DNA of 13,110 bases from positions 1 through 13,110 of the forward strand of contig CABRGT010000052.1 in the NCBI GenBank assembly GCA_902470475.1. The letters run 5' to 3'. The notes under the pieces are model-generated. The model did not search any database and had not been told where the DNA came from. It saw only the letters and a program-made list of their open reading frames with translations. Positions 1-7,523 of the stretch are shown piece by piece; the stretch's first letter is position 1; every line of letters begins with the position of its first letter. A program made the position numbers and the translations under genes. The DNA comes from an uncultured Porphyromonadaceae bacterium. Lineage in GTDB: Bacteria; Bacteroidota; Bacteroidia; Bacteroidales; Muribaculaceae.

Positions 1-126
1 CCGCGAGTCGGCCGTCAGGCCGCTGTAGGGATCGGCCGGGGCGTCGGCTCCGGCTGTCTCGGCGAGCCGCCGTCCGAGAGCTTCGGCCACGGCTGCCGGT
101 GTGTGGTATTCTCTGTATCGTTCCAT
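1..126 (-). CDS. murE: MurE N-terminus (UDP-MurNAc-tripeptide ligase), partial
   Basis: This is the first 42 codons of a gene that runs off the window edge. It begins MERYREYHTPAAVAEALG and ends at the edge with YSGLTADSR. The 'G(L/I)..DSR' pattern is typical of the N-terminal domain of Mur ligases, where it precedes a 'V.pG.lFvA..G' segment that lies outside the window. The start ATG (126-124) overlaps the ftsI stop as TGATG, sharing one base, which supports this start and suggests translational coupling. MurE adds the third residue (usually meso-diaminopimelate in Bacteroidota) to UDP-MurNAc-L-Ala-D-Glu in the cytoplasm. The identification rests mainly on gene order (rsmH-ftsL-ftsI-murE is the standard dcw order) plus the short motif. 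The ATP-binding and catalytic parts are not visible. Confidence 0.82.
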   Translation of the reverse strand, partial: MERYREYHTPAAVAEALGRRLAETAGADAPADPYSGLTADSR

Positions 127-2312
127 CAGTTCTGACTTAGTGTTACGGTCACGCGGGTTCCGGGAGCGACGGTCGTGCCCGGGGCGGGCGACGACGCCGT
201 CACGTAGCCCGTGCCGGTGAAGTTGACGGGAAATCCGCATTTCTCAAGTTCGACAAGCGCTTCGCGGATGCCCAGGCCGCGCACGTCGGGCACGGTGGTG
301 CTGTTGCCGCTGCCGCTTTTCGAGGTCTGCAGCACATATGCCGCCGGGACGTTGAGCGTGCGGTGCAGCCGTTCGCTCCGGCTCGTGTTGTAGGTGCCGT
401 AGAGTGTCGGCTTGCCGGGCGCGCGTCCGGCCGACTCGGCCACGTAGTCACTGCTGTTGCCGAGCATGCCGCGCGAGTACATCTTCAGGGCCACGTTGCG
501 CAGCACCGTGCCGCTCGTGGCCGCCGGTCCGTAGGGGCCCTGCGGATCGCTGATCACCACTATGCACGTGTAGCGCGGATTATCGTAAGGGAAAAAGCCG
601 CAGAAGGCCACGCGGTTGTGCCGTCCCTCGCGGTAGCCGCCCTTGAACGGTATCGACGACAGGATCTTGCGGCCCAGCGAGTCGCGCGGCGCCTCCAGGG
701 CGATGCCCGCGGTGCCGGTCTTGCCCGCGATCTCCACTATATTGTTGCGCAGGCCCTTGGCCGTGCCGCCTTCGCCCCACACCACCTCGTGCATCATCTG
801 GCGCAGGATGGCGGCGTTGCGGCGCGAGCATATCGAATCGCGCACGTAGCTTACGGGGATTATCGAGTCGCGTCCGTCGGGCATGTGCATGGCTTTCACC
901 AGGCGTGGCCGCACGAACCGTCCGTCGTTGGCTATCGCGTTATATATGGCGCACGTGTACAGCGGTGGCACCAGCGTGGCGTAGCCGAATATCATGCGCG
1001 AGAGCGACACGCGGCCGCCGCACTTGGGGTCGAGGGTCGGATACCGGGGCGGCCGCTCGCGCGACATGCCCGTGTTGAAGCGGTCGAAGAAGCCGATCTG
1101 CCTCAGACGCTCGCGGAAGCCGTTCAGGTTGCCGTCGTAGCGCGGCGCTATCAGCTTGGTCATGCCTATGTTCGACGAGTATTCGATGAAGCGGCTCACC
1201 GGCAGATAGGCCGGCGAGTGGGTGTCGCGGATGGGTTTGCCGCCTGCGTAGGCGTAGGTCGATCCGATCGGGTACACCTGGTCAAGATTGGCATAGCCGT
1301 CCTCGAGCGCGGTCAGCATCGATATGATCTTGATCACCGACCCCGGTTCGTAGGCCTGCACGATGTGGTTCATGGCCTCCACGTAGCCCCCGCCCACGGT
1401 GTCGCGGTCGAGGTTGGATATTGCCTTTATGTCGCCCGTGGCCACCTCCATGATCATGGCGCTGCCCCACTCGCCGTTGCACTCGACCAGCATCCGCCCC
1501 AGTTCGTTCTCGAGCAGGTCCTGCATGGTTATGTCGATGGTGGTGGTGAGCGATATGCCGTTGACGGCCGGCGTCTCGGTCCAGTAGGCCTCGCCGCTGG
1601 TGAAAAGCACCTTCTTGGCCACGCCCGGGCGTCCGTAGAGCAGTGAGTCGAGTGCCGCCTCCAGGCCCGAGCGGCCGCGCACCTGCGGGTCCTTGTCGGT
1701 CTGGCCCACGCGTCCGATGCTCAGCGACGCCATGTCGCCGTAGGGGTAGCGGCGCAGCAGCACCCGCTGCGTCGTCAGGCCGGTGCGGTTCGGATTGGCC
1801 GACCGCCGGAAATACGGGAAGCCCTGCAGGCGCACAACCTCGTCGTAGGGGATGCCGCGCAGCAGCGGATACGACCGCGAGCGCTTTGCCTTGGGCACGC
1901 TCAGAGGCTTCATCAGGTGGTCGTACCATTGCTGGCGTGTGCGCTGGGGATAATATGCGGCCAGAGTGTCGGCCAGCGAGTCGGCGCTTGCCTTGTAGTT
2001 GAGCTCGTTGATGCGCGAGGCTTTGAAGTCGATGCGCACGTCGTAGTAGTTGAGGTTCGTGGCCAGGATCGATCCGTCGCACGCCAGTATGTCGCCGCGC
2101 AGCGGCGGTATCACGCGCTTGCCCGCCATGGTGCGCTCGCCCTTGGCGTTCCATTCGTCGGCGTGTATCACGGTGGTGTTCAGCAGGAACATCATGCACA
2201 GCCCCGACATGAACAGGATGAAGGCCGACATGATTACATAGCGGCCGTAGATGTGCAGGCGCCGGGTCTTGGGTTTGCGCCCCTTGTCGGTTTTTTTCCG
2301 GAACAGTTTCAT
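126..2312 (-). CDS. ftsI: FtsI-type penicillin-binding protein (class B) with PASTA domain
   Basis: This 728-residue septal peptidoglycan transpeptidase cross-links stem peptides in the periplasm during division. A basic cytoplasmic N-terminus is followed by one membrane segment (about 24-46). The PBP dimer domain lies at about 65-230, with 'R.I.P.RGDILA.DG' around 66-80. The transpeptidase domain follows at about 250-615. The active-site motifs are all present: S325-V-I-K328 in 'YEPGSVIK', S379-S-N381, and K531-T-G-T534. A Ser/Gly-rich linker (about 612-670) leads to one PASTA domain (about 671-728, starting TTVPDVRG). A C-terminal PASTA is common in Bacteroidota FtsI and SpoVD-like proteins but absent from E. 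coli FtsI. The start ATG (2312) overlaps the upstream ftsL stop as ATGA, and the stop overlaps murE as TGATG, so it is translated inside the dcw operon. All key residues are intact. Confidence 0.96.
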   Translation of the reverse strand: MKLFRKKTDKGRKPKTRRLHIYGRYVIMSAFILFMSGLCMMFLLNTTVIHADEWNAKGERTMAGKRVIPPLRGDILACDGSILATNLNYYDVRIDFKASRINELNYKASADSLADTLAAYYPQRTRQQWYDHLMKPLSVPKAKRSRSYPLLRGIPYDEVVRLQGFPYFRRSANPNRTGLTTQRVLLRRYPYGDMASLSIGRVGQTDKDPQVRGRSGLEAALDSLLYGRPGVAKKVLFTSGEAYWTETPAVNGISLTTTIDITMQDLLENELGRMLVECNGEWGSAMIMEVATGDIKAISNLDRDTVGGGYVEAMNHIVQAYEPGSVIKIISMLTALEDGYANLDQVYPIGSTYAYAGGKPIRDTHSPAYLPVSRFIEYSSNIGMTKLIAPRYDGNLNGFRERLRQIGFFDRFNTGMSRERPPRYPTLDPKCGGRVSLSRMIFGYATLVPPLYTCAIYNAIANDGRFVRPRLVKAMHMPDGRDSIIPVSYVRDSICSRRNAAILRQMMHEVVWGEGGTAKGLRNNIVEIAGKTGTAGIALEAPRDSLGRKILSSIPFKGGYREGRHNRVAFCGFFPYDNPRYTCIVVISDPQGPYGPAATSGTVLRNVALKMYSRGMLGNSSDYVAESAGRAPGKPTLYGTYNTSRSERLHRTLNVPAAYVLQTSKSGSGNSTTVPDVRGLGIREALVELEKCGFPVNFTGTGYVTASSPAPGTTVAPGTRVTVTLSQN

Positions 2313-2638
2313 GGAAGAGAGATTTTATAAGGTGGACGTTCCTGTACGCTCAGCCCCAGTCCCAGCGAGTCGACCATCCGCTGCATCGAGCTCTCGCATG
2401 TGGCCGACATGTACAGCGACCGCTCGCGTTGCACTTCCGTGCGAGTCACCTCGAGCCGCCGCGTCAGCGTCTGCACCGTCTCCATGGCCGTCACGCAGTC
2501 GAACCGCACCGATATGTAGGTCAGCGCCAGCACCACCACGATCACTACCGCAGCGAAATGTTTCAGGAACCAGTTGCCGGGAATGCCCTCGACGATGTCG
2601 CGCGACTTGATTTTCTTGATCGATAGTTTTTTCAGCAT
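2309..2638 (-). CDS. ftsL: FtsL-like division protein
   Basis: This 109-residue bitopic membrane protein has a basic cytoplasmic N-terminus of about 26 residues rich in Lys and Arg, one hydrophobic segment at about 27-45, then a periplasmic helix at about 50-78 likely to form a coiled coil. It ends with 'LGLGLSVQERPPYKI', a Bacteroidota FtsL-type ending. FtsL normally forms a complex with FtsB and FtsQ that activates FtsW/FtsI at the septum. FtsL sequences are poorly conserved, so the name depends on size, topology and position between rsmH and ftsI. Its last four bases overlap the ftsI start (ATGA). There are 59 untranslated bases between the rsmH stop and this ATG, with no promoter I can see, so it is probably cotranscribed with rsmH. 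In Bacteroidota annotations it may appear only as 'FtsL-like putative cell division protein'. Confidence 0.88.
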   Translation of the reverse strand: MLKKLSIKKIKSRDIVEGIPGNWFLKHFAAVVIVVVLALTYISVRFDCVTAMETVQTLTRRLEVTRTEVQRERSLYMSATCESSMQRMVDSLGLGLSVQERPPYKISLP

Positions 2639-2697
2639 GGAGAGTGGTTTTTATTGGGTTGAGCTTGTGGTGAATGCTGTTGGGGTTTCGCGGGATG

Positions 2698-3606
2698 TCA
2701 GTTGCGGGTCGCCACGCGCAGCTTGGCGCTGCGGCTGCGGGGATTGGCCTCGATTTCGGCCTCGTCGGGTGTCACGGGCTTTCCTCCCGCCGGCCTGAAC
2801 GGTGTCGATGCCCGCCCGTAGATGTCTTTCTCGATGCGGCCGGCGAAGTCGCCGCTGCGCAGGAAGTTTTTCACCAGACGGTCCTCGAGCGAGTGGTAGG
2901 TTATCACGGCCAGCCGTCCGCCCGGTTTCAGCACCTGTGCCGTCTGTTCGAGAAAGGCGCGCAGGGCGTCCAGCTCGCCGTTCACCTCTATGCGCAGTGC
3001 CTGGAATATGCAGGCCAGTTCTTTCTTGCGGCGTCGCGGGTCAGTCAGCGGCTCCACGACTTCGAGCAGCCGGTTGATGGTGTTGACCGGCGCCTGCTGT
3101 CTCGCCGCCGCCAGCGCGCGGGCTACGCGTCGCGCTCCGGGCACTTCGCCGTAGAGCTGCAGCAGCTCCCCGAGGGCGTCCTCGCTATAGTTGTTTACTA
3201 TTTCGGCGGCCGTCAGGCGGCTGTGGCGGTTCATGCGCATGTCGAGCGGTGCGTCGGCTCTGAACGAGAAGCCGCGTTCGGCATCGTCGAAGTGGTGGAA
3301 CGATACCCCCAGGTCAGCCAGGATGCCGTCGACGCTCTCCACCCCATAGTAGCGCAGGAAATTACGCAGATAGCGGAAGTTGCCGTACACCATCGTGAAG
3401 CGCGGATCGTCGATCGCGCGCTCTACGGCGTCCGAGTCCTGGTCGAACGAATACAGATGCCCGTCGGCCGACAGGCGGTCCACTATCGCGCGCGAGTGAC
3501 CGCCGCCGCCGTAGGTCGCGTCGACGTACACGCCGCCGGGTCTGATCGCCAGCGCTTCAAGCGATTGGTTCAATAATGCCGGTATATGGTAAACTTCCTG
3601 GTTCAT
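2698..3606 (-). CDS. rsmH: 16S rRNA (cytosine(1402)-N4)-methyltransferase RsmH
   Basis: This is a 302-residue S-adenosylmethionine-dependent enzyme that methylates N4 of C1402 in the decoding centre of 16S rRNA. Visible family motifs are 'HIPALLNQSLEAL' (7-19), the SAM-binding 'VYVDATYGGGGHS' (26-38), 'DQDSDAV' (55-61), 'GILADLGVSFHHFDDAERGF' (94-113), 'FQALRIEVN' (201-209), 'VITYHSLEDRLVK' (234-246) and the C-terminal 'NPRSRSAKLRVA' (288-299). The usual 'GVSSHQ' reads 'GVSFHH' here, a minor change. Length matches the family (about 300). It is the first gene of the visible dcw cluster: a promoter lies directly upstream and mraZ, its usual partner, is missing. The ATG at 3606 fits the normal family N-terminus and follows an A/T-rich leader. 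Confidence 0.97.
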   Translation of the reverse strand: MNQEVYHIPALLNQSLEALAIRPGGVYVDATYGGGGHSRAIVDRLSADGHLYSFDQDSDAVERAIDDPRFTMVYGNFRYLRNFLRYYGVESVDGILADLGVSFHHFDDAERGFSFRADAPLDMRMNRHSRLTAAEIVNNYSEDALGELLQLYGEVPGARRVARALAAARQQAPVNTINRLLEVVEPLTDPRRRKKELACIFQALRIEVNGELDALRAFLEQTAQVLKPGGRLAVITYHSLEDRLVKNFLRSGDFAGRIEKDIYGRASTPFRPAGGKPVTPDEAEIEANPRSRSAKLRVATRN

Positions 3607-3650
3607 AATAAATTAACTAAACGACCCTTGTGAGGCCATTTTTCAGAGTG

Positions 3651-3683
3651 TAAAGTTACGAATTAATGGACTCAGTTTACAAA
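3651..3683 (-). promoter_or_regulatory. Bacteroidota-type promoter for rsmH/dcw cluster
   Basis: On the minus strand, TTTG (3683-3680) is followed by 21 bases and then TAACTTTA (3658-3651). This matches 7 of 8 positions of the combined fixed bases in the Bacteroidota consensus TTTG-N19-21-TAnnTTTG; only the last G is A. The predicted transcript would start near 3644, leaving a leader of about 38 bases before the rsmH ATG. This position, with no reading frame between promoter and rsmH, argues that rsmH is the first gene of its operon. Confidence 0.7.
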
Positions 3684-3779
3684 TGAAAACTCCACTTTTT
3701 CTGAAAAAAGTTATTAACACCAATGCAATGACGCCCTCCTTGCCGTTACTCCTTTTCCGGCCACACTACTTCTACGCAG

Positions 3780-3811
3780 CGGGGGCGATTTGCAATTGCA
3801 AATCGCCCCCG
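3780..3811. terminator. Perfect 32-base palindrome, probable terminator hairpin
   Basis: This is a perfect inverted repeat with 16-base arms. The outer part is G/C-rich (CGGGGGCGA / TCGCCCCCG) and the centre reads TTGCAATTGCAA. It begins 26 bases past the stop of the 893-residue secreted protein gene and lies about 97 bases upstream of the rsmH promoter. As RNA it would form a very stable stem. Neither side carries a clear T-tract, so it is not a textbook intrinsic terminator. It could end transcription of the secreted-protein unit, protect a 3' end, or bind a dimeric protein. The hairpin itself is certain; its function is inferred. Confidence 0.6.
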
Positions 3812-3837
3812 GCGAATACAGAAAGGGAAAAATGTCT

Positions 3838-6519
3838 TTACTTCACGGTCACCTTAGTGGCGGTCTGTCCGCTCCGGCGGATGTAGATGCCCGGTGTAAG
3901 TTCGCCGCTCACGCGGATACCCTGCAGGTTGTAGTACTCTGCTGCATCCGTGCCGTCGGTCTCGATCTCGGCGACACCCGACGTCGTGCCGTCGGCCTTG
4001 ATCTCGCGGTAAGCCGTCAGGCGGGCGTTGCCGTTCGTGTCGACCGTGCGGACAAACACCTTGGTGCTCTTGTTGTCGGCCAGGCTGATGTTCACATAGC
4101 CCTTGTCGGCCGTGGTCCAGTCGTGCGTGTTGTCGTAGCTCGACGGAACCTCCTCGGCCAGAGCGTTGATGCCCGGCTCTGCCGGTGCAGTCGGCTCGAT
4201 GCGGTACTGCAGCGTGGCGCTCGAGGTGGTGTAGAACATCAGATATTCGTCATCTTCCTCCATCACGATCTTCTCGCTTCCGGTGGGCAGCGTCACGTCG
4301 AATTCGAGCGGGGTCTCCGCAGTGAAGTTCACGGCGTAGCTCGACGCAGCCTCGCGGCTCACGGTTACCGTGGCGGTCGTGGCCGATGCGGCGGCAGGAG
4401 CGTCCTCGGTCACGGCAGCTCCCGACAGGCACACGTAGTCGGCGGCCGGTTTCAGCGAGATGCGGCCCGAGATCTCCTCGGTCTGCGGCTCACGGCGCTG
4501 AACGGCTATGCTCGTGGTGGTGGCGTTCTGGAAGAACGAGATCACGCCGTCGTTGAGAGCCGGATTGCGGGCGATTTCCCACGAAGTGGCCGATGCGGGT
4601 ATCAGCGCCTCGAATGCGTCGTTGTAGCCGTTCGTGCCGATGCCGTGGAACATTATCTGCAGGTTGCCGCCGGGCTTGATCGCCGATACGGGGGCCGAGG
4701 TGGCGATTTTCACCGCTGCGGCGCCCTTGAGGTCGGCCTTGGTGGCGGTGTAGTCATAGCTGCCGTATAGCATCGTGCCGACAGTCTCGGTGACGGCCGG
4801 ACCGTCGAACAAGGCGTTCAGGTCAGCGGCCGCGATGGTCAGCGGAGTACCGCCTATCACGTTTTCGCCGCCGTTGGGCTTCACTGATATTGTCTGGTCC
4901 TTGTCGCTCACGGTCAGGAAGTTCACGAAGCCGTGCTTGCCGGTCATATGGCCGATCTGGTTCGTGCCCATGTAGATGTCGTATGAACCGCAGTCCGAAG
5001 CATCCTCGAGGTCAAATTCCACATACACATTGTTGGCCTCGGCGCCCTTACTGTCCGTAGCCTTGGTCACGCCGTACTGCACGTTGGCAAACGATACCAC
5101 CGTCTTGGCCTCCCCGCCGCTGTACGTCAGAGGAACATAATCAATCTTCAGCACCGGCAGATTTGATGATCCATTTGAAAGATCGCCGGTAGTATTGGAC
5201 AAGTCAGCGTTATCTTTTGATATGACGCCGCTTCGGATCCCCTCTCCGGTGAATACCTGCGAAATTAATCTGTAACCTTCAGCCATGGATCCTTCGCTTA
5301 TCCATGTTATAAGGAGGCTGCCGCCTTCATAAATAATTGGTTCATCAAGTATTACACTAAATTCAAAAGGATCAGATTCTTCGTCATAATAAAATTCTTG
5401 CGATTGGAAATGCCCAATGGATCCGGCCTGATAGTCGTTAAACCATTGTTTCTTGTCATTTTTTATTGGGAATTGAGTTGCATCAATATTTTGTACGTAA
5501 ATCGTTGATGAGAATGAGCCTAAAAGATATCCATCTGCACCAGACATTTTGAATGTAAAGCTTGTGATTTTTGCTTTAACGTTTTCTCCAGATTCATTGA
5601 TTTTATTAAGACCCAATAAATCTGTGGCTGTATATAGTGTCTGACAGAAAGAATTTGTATAGTTATATGGATCGTGCGGCAGAATTTGTCCGGCGCCTCC
5701 ATTGCCGGTATCAGGAGTGGTATAATTGGGTGTATAATATACGTCAGCCGGACCTTCCGTCACCGTCGGTCCAAGCGTCTCTACTTCTTCCTCGTAGGTG
5801 AAGAGAAAATGAGGTATAACATTCTTAGAATTGGCTAAATCACCGGAAAGTGTTTCAATGGCTGTAGTTGAGTCTGAATAACCGCCACTACGTGTACCTC
5901 CACCTGGTACATACGTATATATACCATTCCACCAACTAAGACTATCATTAGGATCAGATGCATACCAATCTTCGAAAGTGTCTTCAGAGAAAATAGTCAG
6001 CAACAGGCTTTTTCCAGTATATATGAACCCTTCCGGTCCAAAATTTAACGTCACAGTAAATATTCCGCCAATTGTTACCTCGTTCTCTGCTACCTCATCT
6101 GGTGTAATGGTAACTGTCGCCAGATTATCTTTTGTGAAAGAAAAATATTGTGGTTTATTGTCAATTACCGGAAATGAACTTTCTTCAATGTTTTGTGCGT
6201 AAGCATCAATTTTAATCGTACCGGAACCTATATAGGCGCCATTACTTTCCATTTTTACAGAAATTGATGTAATTTTTGCCCTGGTTATTCCGGCTGCATC
6301 TGTTTTTGGCACAATGCCGACAAGATCTTCTGCGGTAAGGAGAACCTGACTTCCGGAATATGTATTATCCAGTCTGGCAAATACCACACCATTAATGTCA
6401 TTGTCGGAGTGTGAGCCATATCCTGAAACTTCACTCCATTTGCCGCTTACGTCGTACGTGAGGGCCGAGGCGGCGAACGCCATCACTGCCAGCAACGCGG
6501 TTAATATTAGCTTTTTCAT
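3838..6519 (-). CDS. Secreted mosaic protein: two beta-sandwich repeats plus T9SS-like C-terminus
   Basis: This 893-residue exported protein has no function I recognise. A signal peptide (MKKLILTALLAVMAFAASA) is followed by two copies of a beta-rich domain, at about 45-245 and 285-465. Paired elements include 'SQVLLTAEDLVGI' with 'CQTLYTATDLLGL', 'AKITSISVKM' with 'AKITSFTFKM', 'QNIEESSFP' with 'QNIDATQFP', and 'YTGKSLLLT' with 'YEGGSLLIT'. A single copy resembles the body of the neighbouring 286-residue protein. Residues about 466-845 are a different beta-rich region with no name I can give. A 'GVAEIETDG' linker leads to the module 'YYNLQGIRV...GIYIRRSG' (862-884). The two-copy half (about 5150-6440) is much more A+T-rich than the rest of the gene. 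It is probably last in a transcription unit with the two genes upstream, since the 78-base gap shows no promoter. Surface display or adhesion is a guess. Confidence 0.9.
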   Translation of the reverse strand: MKKLILTALLAVMAFAASALTYDVSGKWSEVSGYGSHSDNDINGVVFARLDNTYSGSQVLLTAEDLVGIVPKTDAAGITRAKITSISVKMESNGAYIGSGTIKIDAYAQNIEESSFPVIDNKPQYFSFTKDNLATVTITPDEVAENEVTIGGIFTVTLNFGPEGFIYTGKSLLLTIFSEDTFEDWYASDPNDSLSWWNGIYTYVPGGGTRSGGYSDSTTAIETLSGDLANSKNVIPHFLFTYEEEVETLGPTVTEGPADVYYTPNYTTPDTGNGGAGQILPHDPYNYTNSFCQTLYTATDLLGLNKINESGENVKAKITSFTFKMSGADGYLLGSFSSTIYVQNIDATQFPIKNDKKQWFNDYQAGSIGHFQSQEFYYDEESDPFEFSVILDEPIIYEGGSLLITWISEGSMAEGYRLISQVFTGEGIRSGVISKDNADLSNTTGDLSNGSSNLPVLKIDYVPLTYSGGEAKTVVSFANVQYGVTKATDSKGAEANNVYVEFDLEDASDCGSYDIYMGTNQIGHMTGKHGFVNFLTVSDKDQTISVKPNGGENVIGGTPLTIAAADLNALFDGPAVTETVGTMLYGSYDYTATKADLKGAAAVKIATSAPVSAIKPGGNLQIMFHGIGTNGYNDAFEALIPASATSWEIARNPALNDGVISFFQNATTTSIAVQRREPQTEEISGRISLKPAADYVCLSGAAVTEDAPAAASATTATVTVSREAASSYAVNFTAETPLEFDVTLPTGSEKIVMEEDDEYLMFYTTSSATLQYRIEPTAPAEPGINALAEEVPSSYDNTHDWTTADKGYVNISLADNKSTKVFVRTVDTNGNARLTAYREIKADGTTSGVAEIETDGTDAAEYYNLQGIRVSGELTPGIYIRRSGQTATKVTVK
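5125..6387 (-). repeat. Two diverged copies of one domain within the 893-residue protein
   Basis: Copy 1 corresponds to about 6387-5785 (residues 45-245) and copy 2 to about 5667-5125 (residues 285-465). They align by eye in the same order along their whole length, ending with 'RSGGYS...LSGDLAN...IP' and 'RSGVIS...TGDLSN...LP'. They are clearly diverged, so this is an old protein-level duplication rather than a DNA repeat. The boundaries are approximate because I aligned by eye. Confidence 0.7.
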
Positions 6520-6557
6520 AGTTTGTTTCGTTTGGAAATGATTGTTTTATAGGGCGG

Positions 6558-6586
6558 ATGCCGCAAGGCTCCGGACCTTGCGGCAT
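6558..6586 (-). terminator. Intergenic hairpin after the 286-residue protein gene
   Basis: Eleven-base perfect arms (ATGCCGCAAGG at 6558-6568 and its complement at 6576-6586) flank a 7-base loop. It lies 11 bases past the stop codon of the upstream gene. On the minus strand no clear T-tract follows (CCGCCCTATAAAACA), so it may be a partial terminator, an attenuator or an mRNA-stabilising stem between two cotranscribed genes. Confidence 0.55.
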
Positions 6587-6597
6587 ATCTTGGTTTT

Positions 6598-7458
6598 TTA
6601 GCGGATCACCACCTTGCGGGCCTCGTTGCCCTGGCGGCGGATGTACAGGCCGGGAGCCGGCTGCCCGTCTACCGCCTGGCCCTGCAGGTTGTACAGCACC
6701 GGAGTCGTGTCGGCAGTGTCGGCGGCTATCGAGCCGATGCCGTCGCCGACGGTGTAGACGAACTTGGCCACGGGTACGAACTTGTTCGGACCCTGTGCCT
6801 CTTCCTGGATGCCTGTGTCATAGACCTTCTCGAAGCCGTAGCGGTCGCTGCCCATCTCCATGGCGGTGTAGCCGCGTGTGCGCATGCAGTACGACACGCG
6901 GGCCTGTGCCTCGCTGTCGTTGGTGCGGGCGCTCCACGCCGTCACAAGCAGGTTGTGGCCCGTGTAGGGCAGCGGCTTGTCGAGCACGAAGTGGATTTCC
7001 TCGTCTTCGTAATAGTAAAGCTCCACGTAGTAGTCCTCGATGTGGCTGTACGAGGTCGACGGGTCGTAGTCGATCCACATGTAGTTGTCGGTGCCGGGCT
7101 TCTTCTGGAACTCGTTCTGAGCCGTGTTCTCGATGTAAAGCTGCAGATCGGCCTCTATCTCGCAGGTCGAGCCGTTGTCGCCGTACTTGAACACTACTTC
7201 AGTGATCGAGCCGTTGTCGTCGGCCAATGGCTCCAGGAAGTCGGCGCCGTAGATGATCTGGATGCCCGAATAGCGGCTGTAGAACTGGAACGGCGCGAAT
7301 TCCCACCACGATCCCTCGCCGATCTTGATTTCTTCGGCGCCCGGATTGTCGAAATTGCCTACGGTGAACGACCGTGTGCCGTCCTCGGCCGCTGTCTGGG
7401 CCATGGCGCCTGTGGCAGTCATGGCCGCCAGCGCCAGCAGTATCATTGTCTTTTTCAT
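6598..7458 (-). CDS. Secreted single beta-sandwich protein with T9SS-like C-terminus
   Basis: This 286-residue exported protein has unknown function. Its signal peptide is MKKTMILLALAAMTATGAMA, with cleavage probable before QT. The body (about 55-235) has the order 'YSGIQIIYGADFL', 'GSITEVVFKYG', 'LQLYIENTAQNEF', 'IHFVLDKPLPYTGHNLLVTAW' and ends 'FVPVAKFVYTV'. This follows a pattern common in Bacteroidota surface proteins ('SQ.IY.A.EL...I..I.F', then 'F...L..P..Y.G.NLL'). The same order of elements recurs twice in the next gene. A 'GIGSIAADT' linker precedes the C-terminal module 'LYNLQGQAV...GLYIRRQG' (255-277). It has no promoter of its own: the 65-base gap upstream contains only a small hairpin, so cotranscription with the 350-residue protein is likely. 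It could be a minimal version of the larger neighbour. No catalytic motif is visible. Confidence 0.9.
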   Translation of the reverse strand: MKKTMILLALAAMTATGAMAQTAAEDGTRSFTVGNFDNPGAEEIKIGEGSWWEFAPFQFYSRYSGIQIIYGADFLEPLADDNGSITEVVFKYGDNGSTCEIEADLQLYIENTAQNEFQKKPGTDNYMWIDYDPSTSYSHIEDYYVELYYYEDEEIHFVLDKPLPYTGHNLLVTAWSARTNDSEAQARVSYCMRTRGYTAMEMGSDRYGFEKVYDTGIQEEAQGPNKFVPVAKFVYTVGDGIGSIAADTADTTPVLYNLQGQAVDGQPAPGLYIRRQGNEARKVVIR

Positions 7459-7483
7459 TGTTGTCTGTTGTTTTTGATGGAGT

Positions 7484-7500
7484 GAAGGCCCGGGGCCTTC
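7484..7500 (-). terminator. Small GC-rich intergenic hairpin
   Basis: Seven-base arms (GAAGGCC / GGCCTTC) surround a 3-base loop in the 65-base gap between the 350- and 286-residue protein genes. No T-tract follows on the minus strand (ACTCCATCAAAAACA). It is too weak and poorly placed to be a sure terminator. It may reduce read-through between the first and second genes of the unit. Confidence 0.35.
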
Positions 7501-7523
7501 GCAACTGGTTGTCGGAAGTGGTC

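Noticed and set aside
363..1646. 427-codon open frame on the plus strand opposite ftsI
   Set aside because: It is antisense to a fully motif-supported ftsI. The translation is Arg/Ala/Val/His-rich with no domain, as expected from the complement of G+C-rich codons.
2674..3576. 300-codon open frame on the plus strand opposite rsmH
   Set aside because: It covers almost exactly the rsmH gene in antisense and has no recognisable protein features. rsmH motifs are complete on the other strand.
3790..4770. 326-codon plus-strand frame opposite the end of the 893-residue protein gene
   Set aside because: It stays open only over the G+C-rich half of the gene, starts inside the palindrome, and its translation is low-complexity Arg/Gly/Val.
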